Shown here: positions 48,666 through 57,620 of the stretch, piece after piece | Layout of the letters: the number at the start of each line of letters is the position of its first letter | Position numbering within the stretch: position 1 is the first letter of the stretch | Assembly: GCF_005576615.1 (NCBI RefSeq) | Contig: NZ_CP040330.1 | Coordinates: forward strand, 2,728,001 to 2,792,000 | Length of the DNA: 64,000 nucleotides | Reading direction: 5' to 3' | Origin: Natrinema versiforme | GTDB lineage: Archaea > Halobacteriota > Halobacteria > Halobacteriales > Natrialbaceae | The notes under the pieces: generated by a model | The model's input: the letters and a program-made list of their open reading frames with translations, nothing else | The model's database searches: none | What the model was told of the DNA's origin: nothing | Program-made: the position numbers and the translations under genes

Positions 48666-49835
48666 ATGTTGGCCAGCGATCGCGACCCCCGATCCACCCT
48701 TCTCACCGTCGCGCTGGCGCTCGTCCTCCTGACCGCGGGCTGTGCCACGCTGCCGAGTAGCGGCCCGACCCCGGACGACCTCGAGCGAGAAATCAGCGAC
48801 GCCGAGCCGCCGGACGATGTCGCCGCGACCGTCGAGGTTACCCGGACCGTGGACGGCGAGACGACTCAGTATACGGAAGCCGTCTGGCTCCGAAGTGACG
48901 GGAAGAGCCGAATCGAAACCAGCGCCGGCGGCACGGACACCGTCATCGTGGACGACGGCGACGAACGCTGGCACTACGACGCGGGCCACGACTGGGCGAC
49001 CGGTCTCGAGACCGACCCGAACGCGATGTCGTACCTCGAGGGGCTGTACGCACAGCAAGAGCGCTACCTCGAGTCCTACGAGATCACGACGGCCGAAGCG
49101 ACGACGGTCGACGGCCGCGACACCTACCGCGTGACGTTCGATCCGCCGGACAACGAGACGATCGAGCGATCGATCAATATCCTAATCGAGGACACCGAGT
49201 ACGTCATTCCGCTGGCGACCAGCGAGGGCGAGCCCGCCGACCGCAGCGTCGACCGCGTCAAGGTCTGGTACGATCAGGAGACGCTGTTCCCGGTCAAACA
49301 CGCGATCGAGGGCGACGGGATCGCCCTCGAGCGAACCTATCGAAACCTCTCGATCGACGGCGGGATCGACGACGAGCGCTTCGCGTTCGACCCACAGGCG
49401 GCGGGCGCGAACGGCACACACGTCGAGACGGTCGAATTCCCGTCGATCGACACCTACGATACCCTCGAGGCGGCCGACGCGGCCGTCCCGTTCGCGGTCG
49501 CCGAGCCGCCGGCAGATACGCTGCCCGACGCGGTCGAACTCGACTCGATCACGAGCTACGAGTTCCCCGACGAGAACCGGACGCAGGTCTCGCTCCAGTA
49601 CCGAACGCCGGACGACGAGACGGTGTCGGTCACGACGAGCGACGGCCCGCGCCAGTTCGCGGTCGGCGGCGACGCGGTCGCGGTGGGGGCCGCGACGGGA
49701 ACGATCGCCGAAACCGACGCGGGAACGGAGCTACAGTGGTCGTGCGGCGAGCGGACCTATTCGGTCTTCGCCGACGACGCGTTCGACGACGGCACGGCCG
49801 TGATGGTCGGCGAGTCGCTCCCGACTGGCTGCTAA
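48666..49835 (+). CDS. LolA-like lipoprotein (DUF4367-type C-terminus)
   Basis: A 389-residue exported protein. The signal LLTVALALVLLTAGC is a lipobox with the conserved Cys. Residues about 50-240 (VAATVEVTRTVDGETTQYTEAVWLRSDGKSRIE... ERWHYDAGHDWATGLETD) match the haloarchaeal LolA-like lipoprotein fold, and the C-terminal 120 residues, from SIDTYDTLEAADAAVPFAVAEPPADTLPDAVELDSITSY, resemble DUF4367 domains. Two cysteines near the end (WSCGERTYS and PTGC) may form a disulfide. ATG 48666 is preferred over an upstream TTG. Confidence 0.8.
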   Translation: MLASDRDPRSTLLTVALALVLLTAGCATLPSSGPTPDDLEREISDAEPPDDVAATVEVTRTVDGETTQYTEAVWLRSDGKSRIETSAGGTDTVIVDDGDERWHYDAGHDWATGLETDPNAMSYLEGLYAQQERYLESYEITTAEATTVDGRDTYRVTFDPPDNETIERSINILIEDTEYVIPLATSEGEPADRSVDRVKVWYDQETLFPVKHAIEGDGIALERTYRNLSIDGGIDDERFAFDPQAAGANGTHVETVEFPSIDTYDTLEAADAAVPFAVAEPPADTLPDAVELDSITSYEFPDENRTQVSLQYRTPDDETVSVTTSDGPRQFAVGGDAVAVGAATGTIAETDAGTELQWSCGERTYSVFADDAFDDGTAVMVGESLPTGC

Positions 49836-49955
49836 CGGAGTCGGGGCCCACTTCTATCTCTATCCCTGCTCGTCGCACTCGTGCGGTTGTGACACTCTCG
49901 AGTCGGGGCGAGACGAACTAGAAAAACCGAACCGCAGGGATCGCGCGGATCGAGT

Positions 49956-50891
49956 CTACGTGTGGCGCTCGAGCAGGTCGTAGCTACGCTCCCACTCGAC
50001 GTCGTCGTCGAAGTACCGTTCCGCCAGCGGCTGGTCGGGCATCTCGCCGACGGCCTGCTTCTCCGCTTGGTAGGACGGTCGGTCCTCGTCAACGTAGTAG
50101 CGGCCGGTCAGGACGGTGCCCTCGTTGAGCACGTCTTCGGTCTCGCGCATCATCTCGGCGGCTTCCTCGCGATTGGTGACGTCGAAGTCGTAGTCGTCGG
50201 ACTCCTGAACGTCGACGTAGGGGACGTACTGGCGGGCGTCCTTGTTCCACGTCGGACACTGGGTCAGGAAGTCGATGTGAGCGAAGCCGTCGTGTTCGAT
50301 GGCCTCCTTGATGATCTCCTTTGCCTGATTCGGATTGACCGCAGCGGTGCGAGCGATATAGCTCGCGCCGGCAGTCAGCGACTGCGACAGCGGCCGAATC
50401 GGCGTCTTCGCGCTGCCCGAGGGCTGGGTCTTGGACTTGTGGCCCTTCGGGCTGGTCGGCGAGGTCTGGCCCTTCGTCAGGCCGAAGATCTCGTTGTTGA
50501 ACACGATGTAGGTCATATCGTGGTTCTCCCGCGCCGAGTGGATGAAGTGGTTGCCGCCGATCCCGTAGCCGTCGCCGTCACCGCCGGCGGCGATGACCTC
50601 GAGGTCGGTATTGGCGAGCTTCGCGGCGCGAGCCACGGGCAGCGAGCGGCCGTGGATCGTGTGGAAGCCGTACGTGTCGAGGTAGCTGTTCAGCTTGCCG
50701 GAACAGCCGATCCCGGTGACGGTCAGCACCTCTTCGGGCGTCTTGCCGATCTCCGGCAGCGCCTGTTTCAGTGACTTCAGAACGCCGAAGTCACCACAGC
50801 CCGGACACCACGTCGGCTGCGGTTCGACGCCGGGGGTAAACTCGTCCCGGTCGATCTCCCGTTCCTCTCCGATAGCGTTGAATGCACTCAT
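49956..50891 (-). CDS. korB: 2-oxoacid:ferredoxin oxidoreductase, beta subunit
   Basis: A 311-residue thiamine-diphosphate subunit. WCPGCGDFGVLKSLKQALPEI gives C29 and C32, IGCSG gives C63 and TQCPTW a fourth Cys, together the [4Fe-4S] ligands. GDGDGYGIGGNH and NNEIFGLTKGQTSPTS bind thiamine diphosphate. It pairs with korA, whose stop lies three bases before this ATG. The enzyme oxidises pyruvate or 2-oxoglutarate with ferredoxin; which one is not clear from sequence. Confidence 0.93.
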   Translation of the reverse strand: MSAFNAIGEEREIDRDEFTPGVEPQPTWCPGCGDFGVLKSLKQALPEIGKTPEEVLTVTGIGCSGKLNSYLDTYGFHTIHGRSLPVARAAKLANTDLEVIAAGGDGDGYGIGGNHFIHSARENHDMTYIVFNNEIFGLTKGQTSPTSPKGHKSKTQPSGSAKTPIRPLSQSLTAGASYIARTAAVNPNQAKEIIKEAIEHDGFAHIDFLTQCPTWNKDARQYVPYVDVQESDDYDFDVTNREEAAEMMRETEDVLNEGTVLTGRYYVDEDRPSYQAEKQAVGEMPDQPLAERYFDDDVEWERSYDLLERHT

Positions 50892-50894
50892 GGT

Positions 50895-52799
50895 TCAGTC
50901 ACCTGCAGCGGGTTCGATTCGTACCTGTGCGGTCGGTTCGCGGTCCTCGTCGGCGAGGTTGACTTCGTAGCCCTCGACGATCTCGGCGGGCTCGAAGGGG
51001 TTGCCGTTGTACTTCAGCAGGCTGGTCAGCTTCTCGCCGAAGCGACCCAGTTCCTTCTGGAGCAGTCCGCGGAACTGCGCGGTGGCGTTCATCTCGACGA
51101 CCATCGCCTCGTCGACACTCTCGAGGAATTCGGTCACCTCCTGCTCGGGGAACGGCATCATATCGGAGACGCTGAGCCCCTTGACGGAGTGGCCGTTCTC
51201 GTTGAGTCGCTCGATGGCCTCCTCGACGGCACCCTGACTCGAGCCCCACGTGATGATCCCGTACTCGGCCGTCTCGTCGCCGAAGTAGGTCTGCGTGGAC
51301 TCGCGTTCCTCGTCGAGTTCCCGACGGATCGACTCGAGTTTATCGAGGCGACGGTCCATCTGGGCGACGCGGTTGTCGGGGTCCTCGCTGATGTGACCGA
51401 CGGGCGAGTGCTCGTTACCGGTCGCGAGGTATCGACCGCCCTTCTGGCCGGGCAGCGACCGCGGGCTGACGCCGTTCTCGGCGTCCTCGTGGTTGAACCG
51501 CTTGAATTTCCCGGAGTTGTCGTGTGCGGCCTCTCGGAGTTCGTCCTCGGTCAGCGTCGACCCCAGATCCGGCTTGGGCTCGCGGTCGAAGAACTCGACG
51601 TCGACGTTGGTGTTCTCCCCGGAGAGCTTCTGGTCGTAGATGATGATCGCCGGGATCTGGTAGTCCCACGCGATCTCGAAGGCGAGTCTGGTCTGTTCGT
51701 AGGCCTCCTCGATGTTGCCCGGCGCGAAGACGACGCGCTGGGAGTCACCCTGACTCGTGTAGAGCACGTGCTCTAAGTCGGCCTGTTCGGGCTTGGTCGG
51801 CATCCCGGTCGAGGGACCGGCGCGCATGGCCTCGATGAGGACCAGCGGCGTCTCGGTCATCTCGGCGAGACCGAGCGGTTCGCTCATCAGGGCGAATCCG
51901 CCGCCCGAGGACCCGGACATGGCCTTGACGCCGGCGTGACTCGCGCCCACTGCGAGCGCGGCTGCGGCGATCTCGTCTTCGACCTGCTCGGAGACGCCGC
52001 CCATGTCGGGGAAGTTCTGGCTGAGGATGGTGAACACGTCCGTCCACGGCGTCATCGGGTAGCCGGCGATGAACCGACAACCGGCGTCGATCGCGCCGTA
52101 GGCGATCGCGTTCGAGCCCGACAGAAGCGCCTGCTCGGTCTCGTGGGAGCCTTCGGGGACACGAAGGTCGTGCTCGAAGTCGTACTCCTCTGTGACGATA
52201 TCGTAGGCCTCGTGGAGAATCTCGAGGTTCGACTCGAGGATGTCCCCGCCCATGGCGTCCGACATCAGGTCCTCGATGTGCTCGAGATCCATCTCGAGCA
52301 GCGCCGCGGTGACACCCACACCGGCGGTGTTTCGCATGACCTCGCGGCCGTGATCGCGGGCGAGCGACCGAAGGTCCATCGGGAAGACGTGCCAATCGTT
52401 TGCTTCGGCACGTTCCTCGAGATTGATCGCTTCGACGTCTTCCTCGCTGACGAGACCCTCGTCGTAGACGATGATCCCGCCCTCGCGGAGGTCGTCTAGG
52501 TTCTCCGAGAGGGGTTTGATCTCTTCGTTTCCGTAGTAGGCTTCTTCCTGTGGGTTACGAGCGAAGGAGTCGCCCAGCGCGAGCAGGAAGTTGTAGCCGT
52601 CGCCACGTGACTGTACCTCGCGGTCCGCGGCCCGGATCTCGACGTAGGTGTGGCCACCCCGAATCCGCGACGGATAGTGGCGGTGTGTAAATACGTCGAG
52701 CCCCGAGCGCATCAGCGCCTTGGCAAAGTTCTGGCTCGTCGAGTCGATTCCGTCTCCGGAACCGCCCGCGATTCGCCAGATGAGTTCGTCGCTGCTCAT
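50895..52799 (-). CDS. korA: 2-oxoacid:ferredoxin oxidoreductase, alpha subunit
   Basis: A 634-residue gamma-alpha fused subunit. The N-terminal gamma part starts WRIAGGSGDGIDSTSQNFAKALMRSGLDVFTHRHYPSRIRGGHTYVEIR and the alpha part begins at about 210 with SGSNAIAYGAIDAGCRFIAGYPMTPWTD, a typical 2-oxoacid oxidoreductase fold. GIITWGSSQGAVEEAIERLNENGHSVKGLSVSDMMPFPEQEV is the C-terminal domain. It is the first gene of korAB, transcribed from an AT-rich promoter in 52800-53039. In haloarchaea these enzymes replace the pyruvate and 2-oxoglutarate dehydrogenase complexes. Confidence 0.93.
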   Translation of the reverse strand: MSSDELIWRIAGGSGDGIDSTSQNFAKALMRSGLDVFTHRHYPSRIRGGHTYVEIRAADREVQSRGDGYNFLLALGDSFARNPQEEAYYGNEEIKPLSENLDDLREGGIIVYDEGLVSEEDVEAINLEERAEANDWHVFPMDLRSLARDHGREVMRNTAGVGVTAALLEMDLEHIEDLMSDAMGGDILESNLEILHEAYDIVTEEYDFEHDLRVPEGSHETEQALLSGSNAIAYGAIDAGCRFIAGYPMTPWTDVFTILSQNFPDMGGVSEQVEDEIAAAALAVGASHAGVKAMSGSSGGGFALMSEPLGLAEMTETPLVLIEAMRAGPSTGMPTKPEQADLEHVLYTSQGDSQRVVFAPGNIEEAYEQTRLAFEIAWDYQIPAIIIYDQKLSGENTNVDVEFFDREPKPDLGSTLTEDELREAAHDNSGKFKRFNHEDAENGVSPRSLPGQKGGRYLATGNEHSPVGHISEDPDNRVAQMDRRLDKLESIRRELDEERESTQTYFGDETAEYGIITWGSSQGAVEEAIERLNENGHSVKGLSVSDMMPFPEQEVTEFLESVDEAMVVEMNATAQFRGLLQKELGRFGEKLTSLLKYNGNPFEPAEIVEGYEVNLADEDREPTAQVRIEPAAGD

Positions 52800-53039
52800 A
52801 GGTGGATCAGTGGCCGATGGGCCAACCGTACCCGGATTTTCGTCCTACCGTACCTAAAGCCTTTGCTATAGATTACCAAGGAACTTTCGTGAAGAATGGA
52901 CAGCCATTGAAGAATATGTATGAAAGATCATTACTATATTCGGGCCTTGTGCGTATAATTGTCCACATTCGTTCGGGGAACGGAAGTCGCGTTTGTCGCT
53001 ATTGAACTGCTACGCCGTGCTCGACCGTTTCTCTGATCG

Positions 53040-53816
53040 CTACTCGAGGCCGTCGGGTACGACCGGCTCGAGTCCGGTCTCCGCGACGAAGTCGTCGAGG
53101 AAGTCGGCGCGGTCGGGGATCTCGCTCGGGTGGTGGGAGTCGGTGCCGACGGTCACGGCTACGTCGTGTTCGCGGAGGACGGTGAGAAATCGCTCGGAGG
53201 GGTGGACGATCTCGGCGTCGGTCAGCGCCCGGCCGGCGTTGATCTCGGGAACCGTTCGGGAGTCGGCGAACGCCCGCGCCACCTCCCGGTACTGCGCCTC
53301 CGTCGCTCGCCCCCGCAACGGCGGCGTCCGCTCGAGCAGGTCGGCGTGAGCCGCGATATCGAACAGTTCGGACTCGGCGAGCGCGATCAGCGTCTCAAAG
53401 TACTCGTCCGTGACCGCGTCGCGCTCGGCGTCGGACATCGCCGCAAAGTTCGACGCGACTTGGACGTTGTTCCCGCCGATCCCGTGGACGCTCCCGATCG
53501 CGTAGTCGAAGTTCGCCTCGTCGAGAAACGCATCGATCGCGTCCTCGTCGCGCGGATCGTAGTCCATCTCGACCGCGTCGTAGATCTCGAGGTCGAACTC
53601 CTCGCGGAGCCGCTCGATCCCCCGTCGCCGGCGCTCGTAGGTGAGATCGAGGTTGAAGCCGTAGAGGCTACGCATCGATTCGGGTCCCGCGCGCGAGGCC
53701 ACGTTACAGTGGTCGGCGACGCCGACGCCCTCGAGCCCGGCCGCCTCGGCGGCGCGCACCATCCCCCTGAGAAAGTCGCCGTCCGAGTAGTTCGAGTGGA
53801 CGTGAAAATCGCGCAT
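53040..53816 (-). CDS. PHP-domain phosphoesterase
   Basis: A 258-residue PHP metal-dependent phosphoesterase. Metal-binding motifs: MRDFHVHSNYSDGDF (HxHxxxSDG), GVGVADHCN, EMDYDPRDEDAI, IGSVHGIG, IAAHADLLER and TVGTDSHHPSE. The closest named relatives are histidinol-phosphatase (HisK-type) and related PHP hydrolases, but the actual substrate is not evident. It is not next to other histidine-biosynthesis genes. The ATG at 53816 begins directly with the first metal motif. Confidence 0.88.
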   Translation of the reverse strand: MRDFHVHSNYSDGDFLRGMVRAAEAAGLEGVGVADHCNVASRAGPESMRSLYGFNLDLTYERRRRGIERLREEFDLEIYDAVEMDYDPRDEDAIDAFLDEANFDYAIGSVHGIGGNNVQVASNFAAMSDAERDAVTDEYFETLIALAESELFDIAAHADLLERTPPLRGRATEAQYREVARAFADSRTVPEINAGRALTDAEIVHPSERFLTVLREHDVAVTVGTDSHHPSEIPDRADFLDDFVAETGLEPVVPDGLE

Positions 53817-54017
53817 ACGCCGTCGACCACGGAGGGTCGGTTAGTAGTTTCGCTCGCGGAACACGTTTCGAACGAGCGGTGAACCGCCGCCTTACCCTGT
53901 CTGACAGCATACATATTCGCTACTCAAGGGAAGTAACACCGGGGTAATCACCTAACACCGGTATCCGCGAGCGCTTAAGTCCGATACGTCCCCATTCAAG
54001 GATACGGATACATTCAA

Positions 54018-54674
54018 ATGTCACAGCAGAAATCCGATTACGTAGACGACGCCGAGATCGACGCGACGCTCGACGAACTCCCGACCGACGAGGCCGTCGA
54101 AGAGGCCGTCGAAAACCTCGAGGAAAACGGCTTCGATGTCGTCGTCGCCGACTCGGCCGAGGAAGCCCTCGAAGCGATCCAGTCACAGATCCCCGCCGGC
54201 GTGTCGGTGATGAACGGCCACTCCACGACGCTCGAGGAGATCGGCTTCGCCGACTACCTCTCCGAGGGCGACCACGAGTGGGAGAGTCTGGCCGACGAAA
54301 TCTGGAGCATCGACGACGACGCGAAGCGCCAAGCCGCGCGGCGAGCGTCACAGACCGCCGACTACTTCCTCGGCGGCATCAACGCGATTGCCCAGACCGG
54401 CGAACTCGTCGCCGCCGACCGCTCCGGTAGTCGGATCGGCGCGTACCCCTTCGCCGCGAGCAACGTCGTCATCGTCAGCGGCGTCAACAAGATCGTCCCG
54501 ACGCTCGACGACGCGCTCGAGCGCCTCGAGTCGGTGGCTTACCCCCTCGAGAACGAACGCGCACAGGAGGCCTACGGCGTCGATTCGGCCATCGCCAAGG
54601 AACTCATCTTCCGGCAGGAACTCGAGGAGGGGCGCACGACCGTCGTGCTCGTCCGCGAGCAGCTGGGGTACTAA
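54018..54674 (+). CDS. LUD-domain protein (LutC/DUF162 family)
   Basis: A 218-residue protein of the LUD (lactate utilisation) domain family. LPTDEAVEEAVENLEENGFDVVVADSAEEALEAIQSQIPAGVSVMNGHSTTLEEIGF is the N-terminal half, and YFLGGINAIAQTGELVAADRSGSRIGAYPFAASNVVIVSGVNKIVPTLDDALERL is the conserved core with the DRSGSR loop and GVNKIV. LutC proteins take part in L-lactate oxidation with LutA and LutB, which are not present here, so the role may differ. It lies alone with a leaderless-type start. Confidence 0.88.
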   Translation: MSQQKSDYVDDAEIDATLDELPTDEAVEEAVENLEENGFDVVVADSAEEALEAIQSQIPAGVSVMNGHSTTLEEIGFADYLSEGDHEWESLADEIWSIDDDAKRQAARRASQTADYFLGGINAIAQTGELVAADRSGSRIGAYPFAASNVVIVSGVNKIVPTLDDALERLESVAYPLENERAQEAYGVDSAIAKELIFRQELEEGRTTVVLVREQLGY

Positions 54675-54822
54675 CGACCGGTCGCGCTCGGGGAAGGTGT
54701 TGCAGTACAGAGATGCCACCTAACACGGCATTTTCTCTCTATCGAATTCCCCACTGATCAGTACTGGTGACACAGGTACCACGCCGAGCATCCGCGAGCG
54801 AAGCGAGCGGTTCACTGCCGAA

Positions 54823-54837
54823 GCGGGCGACGCCCGC
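54823..54837. repeat. Perfect GC-rich inverted repeat
   Basis: GCGGGCG and CGCCCGC pair around a single A in the convergent gap between the LUD gene and the histidine kinase gene, with T-rich sequence following. It could act as a bidirectional terminator. Confidence 0.35.
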
Positions 54838-54922
54838 GGAGGGGTCTTTGTAGCGTCGGTTTTTGTGCATCGGGTTTGCTCGCGACGCTCTCTCGCTTCT
54901 CGGCACCAAAGGTTCGGTACCC

Positions 54923-57400
54923 TTACTGCACCCGATTATCCCTGCCCGCTTTCGTAGCCGGCACTGTAAACGAGAACGTCGCTCCTTCATTCGGACTCGA
55001 CTCGACCCAGATCTTCCCGCCATGCCGTTCGACGATCCTGCGACAGAGAGCAAGTCCGATTCCCGTTCCGGAATGTTCCTCATGACTGTGAAGACGCTGA
55101 AATACCTCGAAAACACGATCGCTATCATCGGAATCGATTCCAATTCCGTTATCGTGAACGGATACTTCCCACATCGTACCGTTCCGTTCAGCAGTGATTT
55201 GTACGTGAGGCGGTTCGTCGCCGCTGTATTCGATTGCGTTGTCCAACAGGTTCTGAAAGACCTGCCTCAATTGACTGCGATCCCCCTCAACGCGGGGGAG
55301 TGATTCGGCCGTGATTTCGGCGTTGCTTTCCGTAATCTGCAATTGGAGATCAGCACGCACGTCCGATAGGACTGCATCCAGGTCGATCGGGTGGAACGGA
55401 TCGCCCTGTGTCTCGATCCGCGAATATTCAAGCAATGCCTCGATCATCTCACTCATCCGTTCGGCACCATCAACAGCGAACTCGATGAACTCCTGAGCGT
55501 CTTCATCGAGATCATCAGAGTACCGCTGTTCAAGCAGTTTCAAATAGCTAGAGACCATTCGTAACGGCTCTTGCAGGTCGTGGGAAGCGGCGTAGGCGAA
55601 CTGTTCTAAGCGTTCGTTGGACTCTTCGAGTTTTTGTTGGTACTCCTTTCGTTCCGTGATATCTCGGAAATATATCGACAATCCGGTTTCGGACGGATAC
55701 ACGTTGAACCCTAACCAGCTATCGATATCCGCGATATACCTCTCGAAAGTTACCGTCTCTTGTGTTTCCAGTGCTTTCTTGAATTGCTCACGATAGACCT
55801 CGGGTGCCTCAGGTAACACTTCCCAAATCTCCCGATCAAGCAACTCCGTTCTAGATCGTTGCAGGATCTCAGCAGCCTGCTCGTTAAGGTGAGTGAACCG
55901 CCACTCGTTATCAAGCGCATAGAAGGCGTCGGAAACCCGATCGAAAACTTCACTCAATTCAGTTTCGAGTTCCGTCTTTTGTCGTTCGAGTTGTCGTTCG
56001 CGCTTTTTGAGTTCAGTAATATCTTCACCGGTCGTAATGACGCGTTCGATTGTCCCATCAGAACCGAAGAGGGGAGTGGCATTGAGACGGAACTGCATCC
56101 GTTCGCCGTTCGGTGGGTCGATAATAATTTCTTCATGGAGTACTGACTCGCCGGTCGCCAGAGCGCGCGCTGATGGCGTTTCAGACGGGGAAATCAACTC
56201 CCCGTTCGTATCATAGATTTCCCACTTATCGGCATTGGAAGGCTCCTCGATGATTTCTTGTTCGGAAAGCCCGAGCGCCTCTTGGGCCCTCTCGTTTGCC
56301 ATCACAGTATCGCCTTCGGTACCTTGAACGGCGATTGCGATCGGTGCCGTACGCAACAACTTCTCAGTTTGCTTGTACTCGCGGCGAAGTTTCTGCTCGC
56401 GCTCTTTCTGCTCGGTGATATCGTCAATAGCAGATACGATTCGGTCAGTGTCGTGGTGATCTACTCGGATCGGAGCCGCATTGATCGAAAGCCATCGACG
56501 ACGGCCGTCCGGAACGTCAGTTTGACACTCGTAATCATAAACGGGCTCACCAGTTTCGACGACTCGAGCCCACGGATATTCGTCGAGAGGAATCGGCTCG
56601 CCCTCACTATCATAGATCTCCCACGAATCGACAGCGTATTCCGTAAGTTCTGATTCATCGCTATCGATACGCTCCAGCGCCCGCTGGTTCGCTTGAATGA
56701 AGTTACCGTCAAAATTGACCGTATAGAGACTCACTGGCACGGTTTCGAAAATCTGCTCTGTGAGATTTCGTTCCTGACGCAATTGTTGTTCGTATTCTCG
56801 CCGCTCCGTCATATCACGCGTGACCTTCGTGAACCCCTGAAGCGTATCGTCCTCATCGCGGATAGCGGTGATGGTGACGTTCGCCCAGAACCGGGAGCCG
56901 TCCTCGCGGACGCGCCAACCCTCATCCTCCGTTTTTCCCTCTCGCGCTGCGGTTTCAAGGTTCTGTTCGGGCGCCCCCTCATTGATGTCCTCGTCAGTGT
57001 AGAACGTAGAGAAGTGTTCGCCGATAATTTCTGCTTCCTCGTACCCCTTGATTCGTTCTGCCCCGTTGTTCCAGCTAACGACGGTGCCATCGACATCCAG
57101 CATGAAGATGGCGTAATCCTCAACCGCATTGACAATAGCAGTGAACTCCTCTTGGTCGAACTGCTGATCGATCGCTGTAATGCCGCTGGAACGCCACCAG
57201 ACCCGTGTCGCGCCGTCGATCTGTTTCGACCGCAGATCACCTCGTTCTGTGAGTTCTGTTAAGGTATTCCGCGCTCTGTGCCGAGGACAGTCCAGTTTGG
57301 AAGCGACTTCAGTGGCAGTAACTGGCGTGCACGGGTGGTCGACTTCCGTAAAAAGATCCCATATATCCTCACAGGTTACATCCGGCGGTGACCCAGCCAT
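54923..57400 (-). CDS. Multi-PAS sensor histidine kinase
   Basis: An 825-residue cytosolic sensor kinase. It begins with a winged-helix-like segment (CTPVTATEVASKLDCPRHRARNTLTELTERGDLRSKQI), then four PAS domains at about 80-200, 205-330, 335-455 and 475-590 (each ending in a D(I/M)TE(R/Q) linker such as RDMTERREYEQQLRQE). The HisKA site is ASHDLQEPLRMVSSYLKLL (about 603) and the HATPase has LDNAIEYS, DNGIGI and GTGIGLALCRRIVERHGG. No membrane helices, so it senses an internal ligand or redox state. GC content is about 50% here versus two thirds around it, and codon use is unlike the neighbours, suggesting later acquisition. No response regulator is adjacent. Confidence 0.93.
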   Translation of the reverse strand: MAGSPPDVTCEDIWDLFTEVDHPCTPVTATEVASKLDCPRHRARNTLTELTERGDLRSKQIDGATRVWWRSSGITAIDQQFDQEEFTAIVNAVEDYAIFMLDVDGTVVSWNNGAERIKGYEEAEIIGEHFSTFYTDEDINEGAPEQNLETAAREGKTEDEGWRVREDGSRFWANVTITAIRDEDDTLQGFTKVTRDMTERREYEQQLRQERNLTEQIFETVPVSLYTVNFDGNFIQANQRALERIDSDESELTEYAVDSWEIYDSEGEPIPLDEYPWARVVETGEPVYDYECQTDVPDGRRRWLSINAAPIRVDHHDTDRIVSAIDDITEQKEREQKLRREYKQTEKLLRTAPIAIAVQGTEGDTVMANERAQEALGLSEQEIIEEPSNADKWEIYDTNGELISPSETPSARALATGESVLHEEIIIDPPNGERMQFRLNATPLFGSDGTIERVITTGEDITELKKRERQLERQKTELETELSEVFDRVSDAFYALDNEWRFTHLNEQAAEILQRSRTELLDREIWEVLPEAPEVYREQFKKALETQETVTFERYIADIDSWLGFNVYPSETGLSIYFRDITERKEYQQKLEESNERLEQFAYAASHDLQEPLRMVSSYLKLLEQRYSDDLDEDAQEFIEFAVDGAERMSEMIEALLEYSRIETQGDPFHPIDLDAVLSDVRADLQLQITESNAEITAESLPRVEGDRSQLRQVFQNLLDNAIEYSGDEPPHVQITAERNGTMWEVSVHDNGIGIDSDDSDRVFEVFQRLHSHEEHSGTGIGLALCRRIVERHGGKIWVESSPNEGATFSFTVPATKAGRDNRVQ

Positions 57401-57620
57401 GGCATCTAGCAGAAGTCGGTCCCACAAATGTGTGATGATTGTTCAGTTCACATGGATAGTGTGCGCCTCGTTTCTCGAGATGAGTATCTGAAAAACGGAT
57501 GGGAGACAGAGTCGATCGTTTCGCTTCTGAATTATCTCAGCATCCTATCCCATATCGTTCCGTAACCCATCCCGTATCGTTCTGAGAACGGAACCTTTGA
57601 GACTTCGTCCTGACTCGTAG

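Noticed and set aside
54781-54822. gagcgaagcgagcg words considered as transposon end or origin repeat
   Set aside because: This word is frequent in haloarchaeal intergenic DNA; no inverted partner or flanking duplication was seen.
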